Part shown: one piece after another, positions 39,501 through 54,500 of the stretch
Numbering within the stretch: position 1 is the first letter of the stretch
How the letters are laid out: the number at the start of each line of letters is the position of its first letter
Assembly (NCBI GenBank): GCA_026874595.1
Contig: CM049310.1
Span: 7,938,001 to 8,002,000 of the forward strand
Source: Sipunculus nudus
Taxonomy: Eukaryota; Annelida; Sipuncula; Golfingiida; Sipunculidae
Reading direction: 5' to 3'
DNA length: 64,000 nucleotides
Notes under the pieces: generated by a model
Told to the model about the DNA's origin: nothing
Seen by the model: only the letters and a program-made list of their open reading frames with translations
The model's database searches: none
Made by a program: the position numbers and the translations under genes

Positions 39501-42500
39501 GGTTGGTTTGATTACACCGGGACACCAGCTCTGGTTGGTTTGATTACACTGGGACACCAGCTCTGGTTGGTTTGATTACACCGGGACACCAGCTCTGGTT
39601 GGTTTGATTATACTGGGACACCAGCTCTGGTTGGTTTGATTACACCTGGACACCAGCTCTGGTTGGTTTGATTACACCTGGACACCAGCTCTGCTTGGTC
39701 TGATTCTTTGCCCTGTGATAGAACTGGTTTATTGGACCAATGAGAGCAGGTATCCATCCAAGTTTACTTACTTTCCAAGGTCACAGAATTATTTACCATA
39801 AAGTTCTGGGGAAGATGCGCAATCTGTTTACTTAAAATCAAATAATCAAAGATGCCAATGAAAAAAAAAGCTTCAATACACTTTCATGACTTCATATTAA
39901 AATACTAAAAATGGACCATCAACATTATGAAATTGTCAAAAATGGAAATAACAACCCCAGATCTACCAAGTGACATACTGTCTCATTCTCACTCAGAGCA
40001 ATATGGCAAAATAATAATAATTAAATAATAATTTATTTTATAAAGTGTAAAACCACATATATGCTCTAAAACACTTAACTCACATTGGAATACACAAATA
40101 TCATAGCTGAGTAGATAATCTATATGAAAACTTTAAATATAAAACAGAAAATACTGAAAACTATGATGTACATGTATCATTATGAAATGCACACAGTTAT
40201 TAAATTTATTTAAATAGAAAAGATAGTAAAAATTTCCATACAATCATATGCCTTTATAAAAAGAAGTGTTTTCAGTTGTTTGTTAAAACGTTCGAGTGTG
40301 ACTACAGATTTTAAAGGTTGAGGAAGTTGGTTCCCTAATCAAGGCCCTGAAAAACTAAAAGCTTGTTCCTTGGCCAAAGTCGACCTTGTGAATGGTACTA
40401 CTAGTTTTTTGCAGATCAGCTGACCTGAGAGACCTTGTTGGTTCATAGGGAATGATTAGCTCACCTAAGTATAAAGCAAATTCATGCAGCCTTTGCTGAG
40501 AAGCTATCTATTGTGTCTGGTTTCATAGCAGGATGACAGCACAAATACCAGTGTATCTGAGATGGTTCTGAAAACTTGGTTTGGCCAATTTTCTTCAGCA
40601 TTTGAAAATTGATAGGGATATATAGGTATGTCCAAACTGATGATGCAAATACTTTTTATCCTGTTTTTTTTTTATTAAATACACCATGACTGCATAAAAA
40701 GCCACAATGCTCAAAATAGCACAATTTCTTATGGGTCCACAACACATAGAAATGCACATAAATCTAAAAAAAATATAGGGCCACTCCTTGTGCCACCAAT
40801 ATAGTCATATTGATAACCAGTAATGGAAGTATCTGTGTAGCTTTTGTTGAAAAAAGCTGGAAGTTGTTAGTGTTAACAGAGAGACAATTGAATGATGCCA
40901 GACAGTGGGCAAAGACAATGAATGACTGACGCAAGACAATGGATGAAGGCTGGACACTGCACCATGGCCGTAGCTTACAGGTATAGTTCGAATCATTACC
41001 CATCAGACATGGGGTATTCGTATTCAGTATTCATATTCATTGTATTCGAATACAGGTATTTTCAGTATTCGTATTCGTATTTGAATACATTTGTAAAAAG
41101 TACAAAAGTATTTGTATTCGTATTCATATACATTGCAGAAGTATTCACATTCATGAATACGTTTCATGAATACATGCAGTTTACATTAATGTTGTTTACC
41201 TTTTGTCCTTTATCCATTTAAAAAAATGTGCCATTATTTCAACAGTGATTGATTTTGACCCACTTAACACCTGCACATTAACAATCTTATTTACACATTT
41301 TGACATTTTTTCTTTTTTTTCATATTAAATTAATATTAATGTGTTTATTTTGTCATGTGTATGTACATCTCCATCAGTCAGACCCTCTTTTTACTTCTAC
41401 ATTCATCCTACACCAATGTTCCTTAAGCATACAAGAAAACAGGTATCTACATGGGGCAAGCAATGCTGTTCATATCCTTTGCTCTGTACCCTTTATGTCT
41501 GATAATGCCACATTGAACTTCCTTTGTAGAGGCTGGAGGTAGCTAGGCCAGCATGCTACAAGTCGAAGTCCACTCAAAGGGTTGAAAGCTTAGTAATTAC
41601 CCCTGCCTGGTCTAGGTAATAGCCCTGACAGGGATGACAGCCTAGTACCTTACTTGACCAAACCTGATGTCCATTCCAGTATCTTGGTAAACCTGTAAAT
41701 CACATAACTTGAATTGTGTACCTAGATACAGGTACAAGTAACTGGCCCCAACCCTGTTTAGTGTACATATGAGCCAACTTTGGACATGGGGCATGTAGGC
41801 AACCCCCAGTATACATGTATATCCTTTGTTGGTTGCTGTATACTTGTGCTGATAATATAATGCAGCAATGAACTTCCTGTTTAAGAGGCTGGAGGTTGAC
41901 CAGCTAGCTAGCCAGGTAGCTAGCTACAAAGGCAGCAAGGGTGAATGCTTGCAACCCCTGCCTATGATGGCTAACTGCCCTGACAGGGGTGACAACTTTG
42001 TACACACAATTGATTAAAGCCTGGTGTCCATTTCAAGTACCAGTATCAAAATTGTACCTGGAGTTCACTATACCAGGTACAGCAACTTTAGTTCCAGGTA
42101 CAGGTACAGGGTACTTCCTACTCATGACAGCCAGGTACAGGAACAGATACAGGTGCTCTGAATTGTGTACCTAGGTAAAGGTACAAGTACCTGGCCCCAA
42201 CCCTGAAAGGAACATTCATTTATATATTTTGTGTAACAAACTTCCATAATAAATAATACTCAGTCATTATGTGGTATGGAAATTAATGCATACACAGTGG
42301 ATTACATGAACATTTTGAATTTTGGACTTAAAACATTTTGCAAGGGTGAATATATGATGATTGCAATAAGTAGTATTAAACAAAAATGATACTTGATAGT
42401 TTCATTTTGTTTCAGTCAATTGTATTCATATTGATATTCATGAATACATTTATATTTGTATTCGTATTCGTATTCGAATACATTTCTGTTTTGGAGTATT

Positions 42501-45500
42501 TGTATTCGTATTCGTGTTCCCCTGCTGTATTCGTATTCGTATTCAAATACATTTCTCCTGTATTCGACCCATGTCTGTTACCCATTAGTTCATTGGCTTT
42601 ACCAACAGATGAACAAAACCATAGCAAGAGTTTGAACATAACCTCCCTTGGCAGACGTGTAAATATTTAAACAGTTCTTGTATTTATTTGATATCCTTGT
42701 GTGTATTTAATTGTGACTGTGATTTGCACCACAGCAACACAAGTGTCCCATTAAAGACTTAGCAATGAAGGATCTGACTGGAGGTGTGTCTGTTGCGGGG
42801 CATTCAAGTGGTTTTAAACTGCTCCAGTTAAGCCTTTGAGATACTGAACAAGACTCAGTGACTTTCCTGAGGTACCTTTTGTATAGCTGTATACAAACCT
42901 CAAATGGCTGAATTGGATGGCCCAGACTCGTTATAGGATTAATCTTACGTTACATGAATAGCTGTGGGTGGATATAGTGACCTGGCCAGTTCATTTCACA
43001 CCTCCAGGTGAAAATATTATAATAAAAGCTCACCAAAGCTAATATAATCTGAGCATTTCATACAGGAGGTTTGTAAGGATGTCACACACTCTGAGAGACA
43101 TAATGAAACCCCTTGTAGTTATGGGATAACGGTCTGTATGGTTATTGAATTGATTGCTGGCACATGCAAAGAGGTCTCCGCCCCATCTGAAGCTATGTCT
43201 AATAAAAGCTAGGTGTACTACCTGAATCATAATAAGTGTGAGTTATGCAATAAATAGCTCCTGGACAAAGAACAGATCACAAATAAGATCTTGATTGCAT
43301 GGGGGAAAATCAAAGTGGAGACACTCCTGGCTGTGTATGGTTCAACTGATGACGTTTTGTGATGGAATTTAAATCATTTTGAAAAGACTTATCTTTGCAA
43401 GGGTACATGGGTTTATTAACAAGCAGCCACTTTAAAATTAAGCAGAATTATTTAATTATAGCAGCTAGCAATAATGCCACCATCATTTTTTGCACCATAA
43501 CCAATTAAATATGACAAAAACATTGACTGCTGAATCTCATATTGAGACTAAAGAATCTGCATGCATATCATTAGGATCTTGTGATCAACAGTCACTGCAT
43601 CCAGCCAATGTCATTTTTAATTAGACAGTGAAGAGGATGTGTCATATAATTACCACAACACTGAACAAACCATGTCAAACTGTTATATTAGGAAATACAA
43701 ATGTATTAAAAATTAAATGTACACACACCAAAAATCTATGAATTCTAGCTCCATTGAAAAAAATAGGGGAAAAGGGTACCTCAGTTGTTTTATTGAAATT
43801 CTGAAAGGTATAACAGCTATGACTTGATTATAAATACTGTAATCAAGTGTTAAATCATATATTTATAAGTTTCATATTTATTTTTATGTTATTAATTATG
43901 TAAATGGTGTTATACATATAAGTGAAATATAATTATTTAAAGCATATTTAGTGGCCACATCTGTATTATTGCTTTTTGTCGTTGTAACTAAATTACGCAT
44001 TATCTTGCTACAACTTTGATAGTCAGCACAAATGATACAAATATCAATAAAATGATAAAAAAATACACACAAGGAAACTTTCTTGTGTGTTCTGATGAAG
44101 GAACTGCAAACAAAAATCTTCAGTTGTTATTTCTGCACTAACACTTTTATAATTTTATTTTTTTTTTCAATGAAGTCCTTGTTAAATAAATCAAATGAAC
44201 AGCTCTGAAAAGATTCTCTTCTGACACTGACACTGACTTTTTTGCAATCAAATATATTTTATTAATGGTAGTATCATATACACATTATGTACCAGTTGCA
44301 ATATGTATTTAAAGTAATTAATTAGATATATTTAAGACAGACAAAAACCTAAGAAATATATCCATGCTTCAGTGGGTATCATCAGCAGACGTAATTATTA
44401 ATTAGGTGTTCAGCCAGACAACTCACCTGTCAACACATTCAGGCGCTGTCACTGTTATCTAGATTCTAGGGTCTGTGGAATAAATCAGAAAGCTATATAT
44501 TAGTTTGCAGTTAATAAATGTGTAAATTTAGAATTGATGTATTTAAAATATTTCAGTAGGCATCTGTTAATTATCCTGAAGTGCATTTTGTTTAAAATGA
44601 AAACTGCAGCAATGTTATACTTGTGCTAAAAAAAGGTGTGTTTACTTAGAAAAACTGTATCATTAAGTTAACACTTGTGCTTTAAAGAAGAACTGGGATA
44701 TCTCAGATGATTTAATATTATTCAGAATTTTATTCAGGCAATGGAAGTTTGAGGAAAATGTAGGATGGATTTGTTATAGATACTGCTGTTTCAGGTGATG
44801 CAAAAAGAGAAGAAATCCTATCAATTATATTTATTGACATTATTGCTAACACAGTTTAAGTATCTAAGTACCAGAGGTCATAGCTCCAATACATGGTAGT
44901 CTTTTGTAATCATTATAAAATCATCATTCTTACTGTTGTCAGGACTGCATTTTACATACACACATAAAAGGAAGGGTATATAGCAAAGAGGTCACAGAAA
45001 TAAATGAGACTTCACTATTTAATATCAGCACAATCTTGAACTTTTAAAGTGTGGTCCATAACACAAATTATCCCGGGTCTGTGTGTCTGGGTAGGTGTAT
45101 GGTATAGTGTTATTTATGACAGCTTCAGAGAGTTTACAACTTTCAGTAACACAGAGTATACCAGCGGAGGTGTGAACACCGTTGATCACAGCATAGCAAG
45201 TGAGAAAGGTGGCTGCCTGGAAACCCCCAGGAGGGGGGCACCAGGGGCACAGGGGTTACCAGCATCTCCATGATCGCCCCGTTAACCGTTACAATCAGTT
45301 CTGCTGTACACACCGCCTCCGTTTGCTCTGTGGTTCACACTGTGACAGTAGGCGTGATGTCTGGTGCGTGTCAGCCATATGACAACACTTGTATTGGCCA
45401 GCTTGTTATGATTTCTGGGGACTGGACCGGTATAAGAGAATATCTCCCATGACCAGGTGCCAGAAAGCACTTGGCGATCACTGGTGAAGGACAGGTACCT

Positions 45501-48500
45501 ATAGGTAAGTTATACATAAATGTTGCTATATAAACATATATACAGTTTAAAATTTTTTAATAAGTATGGTTTTGATATCAATCTGATATGTCATGAATAT
45601 TAGTATTTGTTATATGTAGGTTTAAATATAAACTTTCCATAAATAGTATCCTGAAATAGAGTTAATTGTAATTTTTAATATTAAGTATTTTTATTGTTAA
45701 TTATAACATTATTATAATGAACTCTGTATTTTATCAGTATATATCAATAAATATATATATAATTAAACAGAAAAAAATATTTAAATCTGTATTTTAGACG
45801 TGTATGATGCTGTTATGTAACATGAGTCACTGTTTCATAGAATTTGTAAGATTTAATTCCTACATCCAGGTAGAGCAAACAATATAAGGTATCAAAATAA
45901 AACTGGCCTGTAAGCATATTAAGTGGATGTAATTGTTCTATGATAGTTGACATTACCAGAATACACAATTGATACATACTCTAATAAACTGGAGTCTTTT
46001 CAGTGATGTTCGGTATGTCAAGTAAAACTGAAAAGCAGAGGATCATATATTTATAGGTTATTGGTTTCAAGAAAAGTTCAAATGATTATTAATTCTCAAA
46101 TCATATTCTTGGTATGAATGATTTTTGTGGATAAATTAAGTAATTAATTTACAATGGCAACTAGATTAGTTTTGTTTCCGGATATTAAAATGCTTAAGAG
46201 TGATGTACTTATCTAATACACAGTTTTTTTTTATAGAAATATAACTTGTTAAAAAGTTTAATTTAACACTATTCCAGTATCCAATTGATTAGAATATGAC
46301 TAGATAAAACTTGTTTTATCAAACAAAGTATTTAATAATAATGTGTATGTGCAAGAGAAACATGTGCTAGATATTTTTTCCTTAAAAATCTTAATTGACA
46401 ATTAAACTGGTGAGCCACTGATTAGTAATTGATATAAGTGAATATTTATTTTCTCAAGTACATCACAAAATCAGTAACCTGATAAAGTGATTTTTAAGAT
46501 TACCCCACAAATTTGATATTATTACCAGTTCAAGCATATAAAGTCTTAATTTTTGATTGTCATAAATAGCTTTCAAAGTGATTTCCGTGTACATGTACTT
46601 GCATGCTTTTAAAAGAAGTCAAATGTCATGAGCCTCAATTATATATATATATATGAACAGTATAATGCAGTGGTAAAAATGTCAAGTGGACTCTTTCCTG
46701 TAACCAAGTATGATATATGGAAATTCACAGCTTTAGTTATTTATGAGAAGTATCTCTGTAGCAAATGTTACTGTTTAAAAACAAAGCTTGCAGCAAGCAT
46801 TGATTTTAATTCTGTTAAGAATTTATATTGTACAGGAAATGTGCTATCTGAAAAAAAGTCTGCTGCTGCCTACCTGTTATAAGTTGCCCCTTCACAGTTG
46901 CCGTGGTAATGCCTGTACAGTAGTTTTCCCACTTCAGTCATTCAATATCTATCTTCAAGATCCCAACGGGTGAATAAGAAACATCAGAAATGTGGCATAG
47001 TGGATCCACTAATCAGTATTTTATGATGTAGCCCAGATGATTTGTGCACAATTAGATGATAGCATGCGAGCCCTGTATTTGAGATAGTAGCATTAAGGCC
47101 TGAATTGTGCACACCAGCCAAGTTCAAGTTGCAAAATAGAAGTAATATTTGCTCAGGTCGTGCAGGTATTAGGTTTTGGTACAAAAGAAGTGTGAATACC
47201 TGGGCCAAGTTTTGTGAGGGCCACATCGAGTATGATATCAATAAGACACTGTCGATCCATACATGTTATAGGAAGGTGTGTTTGAAGACATTAATTGCTG
47301 TTATTTGTTCTTTTCACCAGCTTTGGTGCATGCGTGACGACTGGCCATTTTTACGCAAGCAGTCAGCTGCCTCTGTTGTTTCTTCTCTTGCTCCATATTG
47401 GCCATGGGTCGATGTGGGAACATGTAAGTTAACATGTAGTTAGTCTGTAGACTCTGTAGAGCTCTTAAATTTATTTACAAGAGGGTGTAACAGTGATAGA
47501 ATCAGTGCTTTTTGAACAATCAGCGAGGGTTCTTGCTGTACTTGTGTTATAAAATCAATGGAGCAACAGAGATCGCCTTGCATATTTAACCAGCGATCTG
47601 GCATTTGATTATTATAAATAATTGATAGAGGAGGGTGCTTGATTGACTCCTTGATGTGGTCTGTATTGCAGTGTTTGTCGGAGATTGGATATGCCTGCAG
47701 GAATGGAAATGGTTGGCCATAAAGGTGTGTTTCGAAGGCCAGTGTCAGCCACGGAGCTGGATTATATTGTAAACCGTCTGACGGTCCCCACCGTGGCTAG
47801 TAAATCTTGGGACCATCAGTATGATGCTCAAGAGACACATGTACGATTTTTGAGGGAGAAAGATCCAAATTTTCAACCTCTGCGACAAGTATCAACTGAT
47901 GAATTAAAGGAGGTTGTTGGAAGACTAGTTCGTCCAACCACTGCAAGCAGAGCTGCAGAATTTGATTTTGATGCTCAAGATGCCAATCTTATGTACCTAC
48001 AATCTGTTGACCCAAAGATCCACCCAAACATTCGACCAACTTGTAAATCTAGGTCCTCCTCTAGATGTTCGTCGGGGCGACGTAGCCAAATTGATGTGCA
48101 GATGTCACCAGTGAGTAATAGACATATTAGTGTCACTGATGAAAATGAGGACAGAACCATGAAAAATGAATCTCAAAGTGCCAGTGATAATAATGCGCAG
48201 AAAAACAAGTATAGTTACTCTAAACCAGCACAGTCAAATCTTCCAAATATTCACACCAACAAAGTGGCCTGGAAAAAAGTTAAGTCATTTGATATGGCTG
48301 CCAGTGTGAGCCGACTGACAACCCCAACTAAAGGGATGATTTCTCGATCTGCTTTGACACCAAGTCCTCATATCTGGGAGTGCTACCAGCCAGAGTATTA
48401 TAAGAATCTGAAGATGAAAGCCCAGGGGAGGAGCATAGAACAGCATTGATATCTCAGAGTAAGGGAGGAGAATAGAACAGCCTAGATATCCCATCACCTC

Positions 48501-51500
48501 GCCAGTGATATCATAGAAGACTGTGGTATTGTAAAGCTGTGGTGATCATATCTTAAATAAACAGTAATATCTAAAATCATTACTTTTCAACTGTTATGTC
48601 ATAGATCATTTGTAAAAATAACATAGATTTCAATCAGTTCAGCTTTGATATCTTACATGACAGTGTTATCTTCAAACTATACAGAGTTATCCAGTAAAAT
48701 AACCTAGATCTTGCATTATAACAGTAACAAAACTTTTAGATAAGATATGTTATAGCAATAAAACTTATAGAACAGCTGTAATTCAGAAAGATTTAAAATT
48801 GTTGATATATTACAGTAATTTAGAGAATGTGATGTGGAAGTCTGTTGCAGGAACGTAATTTTGAATCAAGTCTGAGAGCAGGCTTAAGTACCATGGTTAC
48901 CTTTACCATGGTGATGGTCACCATGAAAAAAAGTCACTGTATTGGAACAGACCTCCAGACTGAAGGCTTCAATTAATAATATTTTCAAAAAGCTGTGATA
49001 TCCAAAGGCAGCCGTGATTTTTTCAGAATATCAAGATATCACAGAACTGCTGCACATGATATCTTTGGATGACTTCATCATAATCACCATGGCAACAGCA
49101 TGTTTCTTTCTTCAGTTCTTTCAGTTCTGACTGTAATGGTTTTATTATCAAATGCAAATATTTTAGCTATAACTTTGTATCTTCTTAATAGTTTATTTTC
49201 ATTTTATTTTATTACTTGCTTTCCATATAGAATGCTCAGATATGTGTATAGCATAATCATTATATGGTGTCTTGGTACCCTGAGATCTCTTATAGGCCAG
49301 AGTATATGAATATATTTCTTTATATGTAGGTCATTTTTTTATAGAATTAATTGATCTGTTCCAGGTTTCATTGTTTTATGATTTTTATGTTACACTATTT
49401 CTGTATTGTTTAATTCTTATTTTCCTTTATATATTCTTAAAGTACTTTATTTGAAACTCTTAAGCCTAATTTCCTTAATATTGTTTCATTTGTTTTACAA
49501 TTCTGTTTTCATGTAAGATTAATAACTTTCTTAGTATCAGTTATTAGCACATGCCCATTCAGACATCAGTTGGTGGGTGACCACTTTAAATGCAGGCATG
49601 TTAATATTAAATGATCATGTCCACTGCAGTATTCGTCCCATCAGTGTTAGTAAAAGATTACTATTGTTTGCATAGACTGTCATGTTTTCAGTATGCAAAT
49701 CAGTAATGGTCCTGGTTAAGCTTACCATGAAATATGTAAGGGTTGTTGATTGAAATGCCCAGCTTTTGGTGCATACTTATTTCTAGTTAAACGTATTACC
49801 TGATCCTCTTTGTCTTCTGATGGATTCACGACAGTTAATTGTGTTTTCCATTTAAACCACAAGACAAGGATGTGATTGTTATCATGTTACTCAGTCATTA
49901 TATTTTTACTAGTATTTTAATAAGGTTTCCAATTTTCCATTTAAACATTCGTAGGATTTGCATTATATATTTTCCTCTTAGCCTCCTATATTTTCCTCTT
50001 AGCCTTCATTTTTCACATTTTTATTTGTTTATTTGTATTGTTAACTATTGCAAATTAGCATGCTCCAGATTACCTGTCATCAATTATTATTTTAATGTAA
50101 AATAATGTTATCATCCACACCACACTCATACTCTTCAAAATCTGAAACTAAACTTGCCAGGGGGTTTTCTGGATAAACTACTTTCGCTGATAACACTGGT
50201 CATTTGCTGTCGGTCATTGTGTGTGCATTTTTTCCGTCAGAGACATGACCAGATGTTGAATAATCAGATGACTATTTCGCTCAGAAAACTAAAACCTTTT
50301 TAGATAGTTTCAAAATGGTTTGTACATTCACCTAGCAGTTCAAAATATATTCTAACATTTTGAACCAGAATGCTTTGTTTTGGCCCATGTGAATGCTCCA
50401 AATCAGTTTTGGTGCACATCCACAGAATACCATGCATATACCATGCATCATCTGGTTTATAATCCAGAAACCACACTGACAATGTATGGCTATTGTTTTT
50501 TAAAATGTTAATATATTATGTAAGTGAAACAAATACCTCCTCATGATGTCTTCCAAGTATATGTTTGGACAGGTACTGCAGGCAGGTAACATGATGTCAT
50601 GTTAATCAGTGTATAACTAACTACTCATTAACTGGTTCAAATATATCTGTATGAATATATACATCAGTCAGGATTTAGTTTATTTTCTCTGAGTTAAAAT
50701 TGCAGATTATTTTGGTAGATGGAATAATCTTAATATGAGTTTAAAATGAAGTCAGTTTTACCAGTGTTTTGTGAAATATTAATCTTGTAATCATTGTATT
50801 CATATTAATATAATCATGCTATTTTGGTTACTTTTAAACATGAATTGATGTAGAAATAAGTAGATATGTGCTTGAATGACATGTAATAATGATTTGAAAA
50901 TGTACATGCTTGGGTTGAATGATGGCAATAAATGTTTTCTTATTCACAGATGTTTTAATAAAATATTTACTTCACTCTGAATTTATTTCATTATTTAATA
51001 ATTCATATTATCTTGATAACCTGCTTAAGAAACTTAGTCTTGCCATTTATATATATATAATACAAAATCATTTTTTTTGTTTTTCTTTAATTTGCACTAT
51101 AATTCACAAGCTATACCTTATGCATATTGAGTAAAATAAATAAAGAATTTTAACATTTAACTGGTTTAACTTTGAGGTTATCTCTGGATGACCTCTTTAG
51201 GAGACTTTTTAGAGGGAGGAAAAATGGCAGATATCATAAAAAGTAGTTTGCTAGTGATTTATGTTAAGCCAAGTTAACGGATGCTCATCTAAAGTTTGAC
51301 AGTAAAGTGGTTGTTTTATATATATGTCAAGGCCCAGATCCCGATCTGGACCAATCGGCAATTGGTCCAGACCAAATCCCGATCGGGATTTGGTCTGGCC
51401 TTAACCCCGATCGGGATCTTGTCCAGCTCTTGTCCAGACAAGATCCCGATCAGGGTTTAGGCCGGATCAAATCCCGATTGGGGTCTGGACCAGTTCCTGA

Positions 51501-54500
51501 TTGAGATTCCATGGCACACTAGAGCAGGCTTCTGGTGTAAACATTATATTCCATAAGGTTAAGACATGAAAATAAAAAACCAAATAGTGTGAAAATTTTT
51601 AATTTATATTAATATATGTAATAAAAATATGAATATATGCATATATATATCTGTGTATATATATATATATATATAAATATATATAGTTGAAAATGTTGTT
51701 AAGAGAAGTTATAAATTGTTGGTTTTCATGAAATCAGGATTTTTCACTTAAATGTAAGCTGTTCATGAGCTGATACAAGTAAAGAATATCCATATTTTAA
51801 AACATGGGACTAAAACCTTCATATGATGCTTAACTTTTTTATATGTTATCCATCATACAATTTATTCTACCTTCAAAACGCATCAAATATATAAACTTAT
51901 ATATAAGCTTAAACATGTTCAATTGTTATATAAAAAATATATAAACAATCTGATGAAAATATTGGAAATAATAATTTTTATTGAAAAATAATACAAGGAC
52001 TTGAAAAATAATTAAAAAAAATATAATCACTCAATTAATTTAAACTTAAATATAAGTTAACTTATTAAGGTAGAATAATTAACACTAACAACAAACTAAA
52101 TTTAGATTTGTCAATACTAAATTATTAAGTTATAATTTCAGACAAGCTGTCAAGGATATAGGCATTCTCTGAATCTAGGTCTGGGCTGACCTTAACCTTG
52201 ATAAGTTCAGACAGGAACTCATTCTCTTTCCTGAAAGTTAATGATCCGGGTTTAGGCTGGACCAAATCCTGATCGGCATCTGGTGTGGACCAATCTGTGA
52301 TGAAAAAAAATACAATTATATCAGTTTGAGGAGAATGCAAAAAGAGACACTACAATTTTATTTATACATATATACATTAAACCTCCCCTCATCACCATAT
52401 CAGATTAGTGACCACCTCATGATAATAACCTTCCCACAGTCCCATTTCTTTTTTTATCTTTATGTGACCACTTTATCAAGGCCTGCAGGTGTGTAAATGA
52501 AAAAAGACTGACAGGGAAGAGATGTTTTGTAGCACTTGATTAATAGCCCTGTCATTACAAGGGTTCTAAAGTGAATACACTTATATCTTGGGTACTGCAC
52601 AAGTTGAGAGAGAGATACTTTGGACATTTTGAAAATTTAAGAAAAGTTGGCCTGTCCTTTAAATTAAATATTTAAACTATATATATAATTTTATTATACC
52701 TATTGATATCTTAAGAATATATGTATAAAATAGGGAGATTTTCTCAGGAGTGATATGTTCCACAGCGTTATATCCTGGCTCTTTAGGGGTTACTCGGAGC
52801 AAGTTGAGGGAGTGTAAAAAAGCAATCTCCAGGGTCTAGTATACCTGCAGTAATGGACGATTGATTACATGTAACCTCCGACGAGACATCAGTGGGCTTT
52901 GATAAGGGATTCACTTGAGATCGTGCAAAGGAGATATTAATAGGAACATGCAGCATATCTCTCTTTTTACAGAGCTTAAAAGGAGTATAAATGGAATAAC
53001 ATGTTTGGTGAGCTAATTTAATCACTTTTGCGTAGGATGACCTTACACTATGCGTATATGATATGATTAGATATTCCTGTGGGAGTATTTGGCCAGAGGT
53101 CACATGATTGTTTTACGATTAAGATTGTAAACAGATGTACATTATGTGCTGCTGTAACCTAAAGATTATGTGATTTTCATGATTAAAGAAGCGCCAGATG
53201 GAGAAAGCAAAACTGTCTTATTTTATTTCCATATTTTAATTTCTCGATAGAGAATAATATCTTAAGTTATTTTATTTTAGCATTTATTGATTACTTACTT
53301 CATAATTAGTCTTATCTTTACAGAACTTCTAGGGGAGTTTATAAAATTCTAAAAAATGTCAAACAGTCCAAAACACAACTTAAATGATCGTATAACCCTT
53401 TGGTTGCTTATCTCCATGCCAATTCAATGTTTTTATGATGTTTTCATATGATTTTCCAAATATTTATTTCCATCTATTTCCCAAATGTATTGTAATTATT
53501 TTACATTTATCATGCATTTATCATTTAATGGTCAATCCTCAGGCTAGAAACTGTAAGCTAATCTGGTATGAATTCTTTGGATATTTATCATAATTTTAAA
53601 ACAGAATTTACTCATACCATTATTAGCTTAGCTGACTTAAAGTCATCTAAGCTATAGCGATCACTCTTTTATCAGTCTGTCTGTCTGTCTGTCCGTTAAC
53701 AGGGTACAAAACGTTACTGTTACACTTGGAATCTTCTAATTTGAAATCCAGTTAGGTCCATGAAAAATATCCTTTGAAACCTGAAATAAGGTCTTGAGCT
53801 AATATCCATATCCTTTATGCTATGGTGCTTGTCAAGATAACAGGATACCCCCAGGATAATAAAAAATTTAACATAAAAGGTCCAAAATCTGAATTACTAA
53901 TACATTGATCATCATGATTTTTTGCATGCATATTGATCATGAAGTTTTCCATCAGTTCCTGCAGAATGGTGGTGCCACCTGGATTTTTTCCAATTTTACA
54001 CACTTTTTCTCTTTTAATTAAACCTTCAAATTACCTATCTGGCTGTTCACAGGGCCTAAATGAAACTGTTAGACCTGGAATCTTCTAATAGTACATCCCA
54101 GGAGGTCTTAAGCAAATCTCCTTGAAAACCTGAACTTAGGTCATACTGACATATTTTTTTTTATTTTTTTCGAATGTTTTCTCTGTTTTTTAGAACTTCA
54201 AAGATGCACTATCTGTTAACAGGGCACAAATCATAACCATTGGACCTGGAATCTTCTAACTTGTTATCCAGGGAGGTCCATGAACAATCTCTTTGGAAAT
54301 TTAAATTTAGGTCTCTGTTGCCCATATCTTCTGTGCTATGGGGCTCAGAAATACCCCCCAGAAAAATTAAAAATTTGATACAAAAGCTATAGTATCTGAA
54401 CAACTAATGCATTGATCACCATGATTCTTTGCATGCATATTGATAATGGAGTGTTTCATCAGTTCCTGCAGACTGGTGGTACCAGCTGGATTTTAAAATA

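Noticed and set aside
47105-47443. 112-codon frame upstream of the nested gene
   Set aside because: Only its last part lies in the 47321-47423 exon, and in the uORF frame; the rest would be intron or untranslated. No family recognised.
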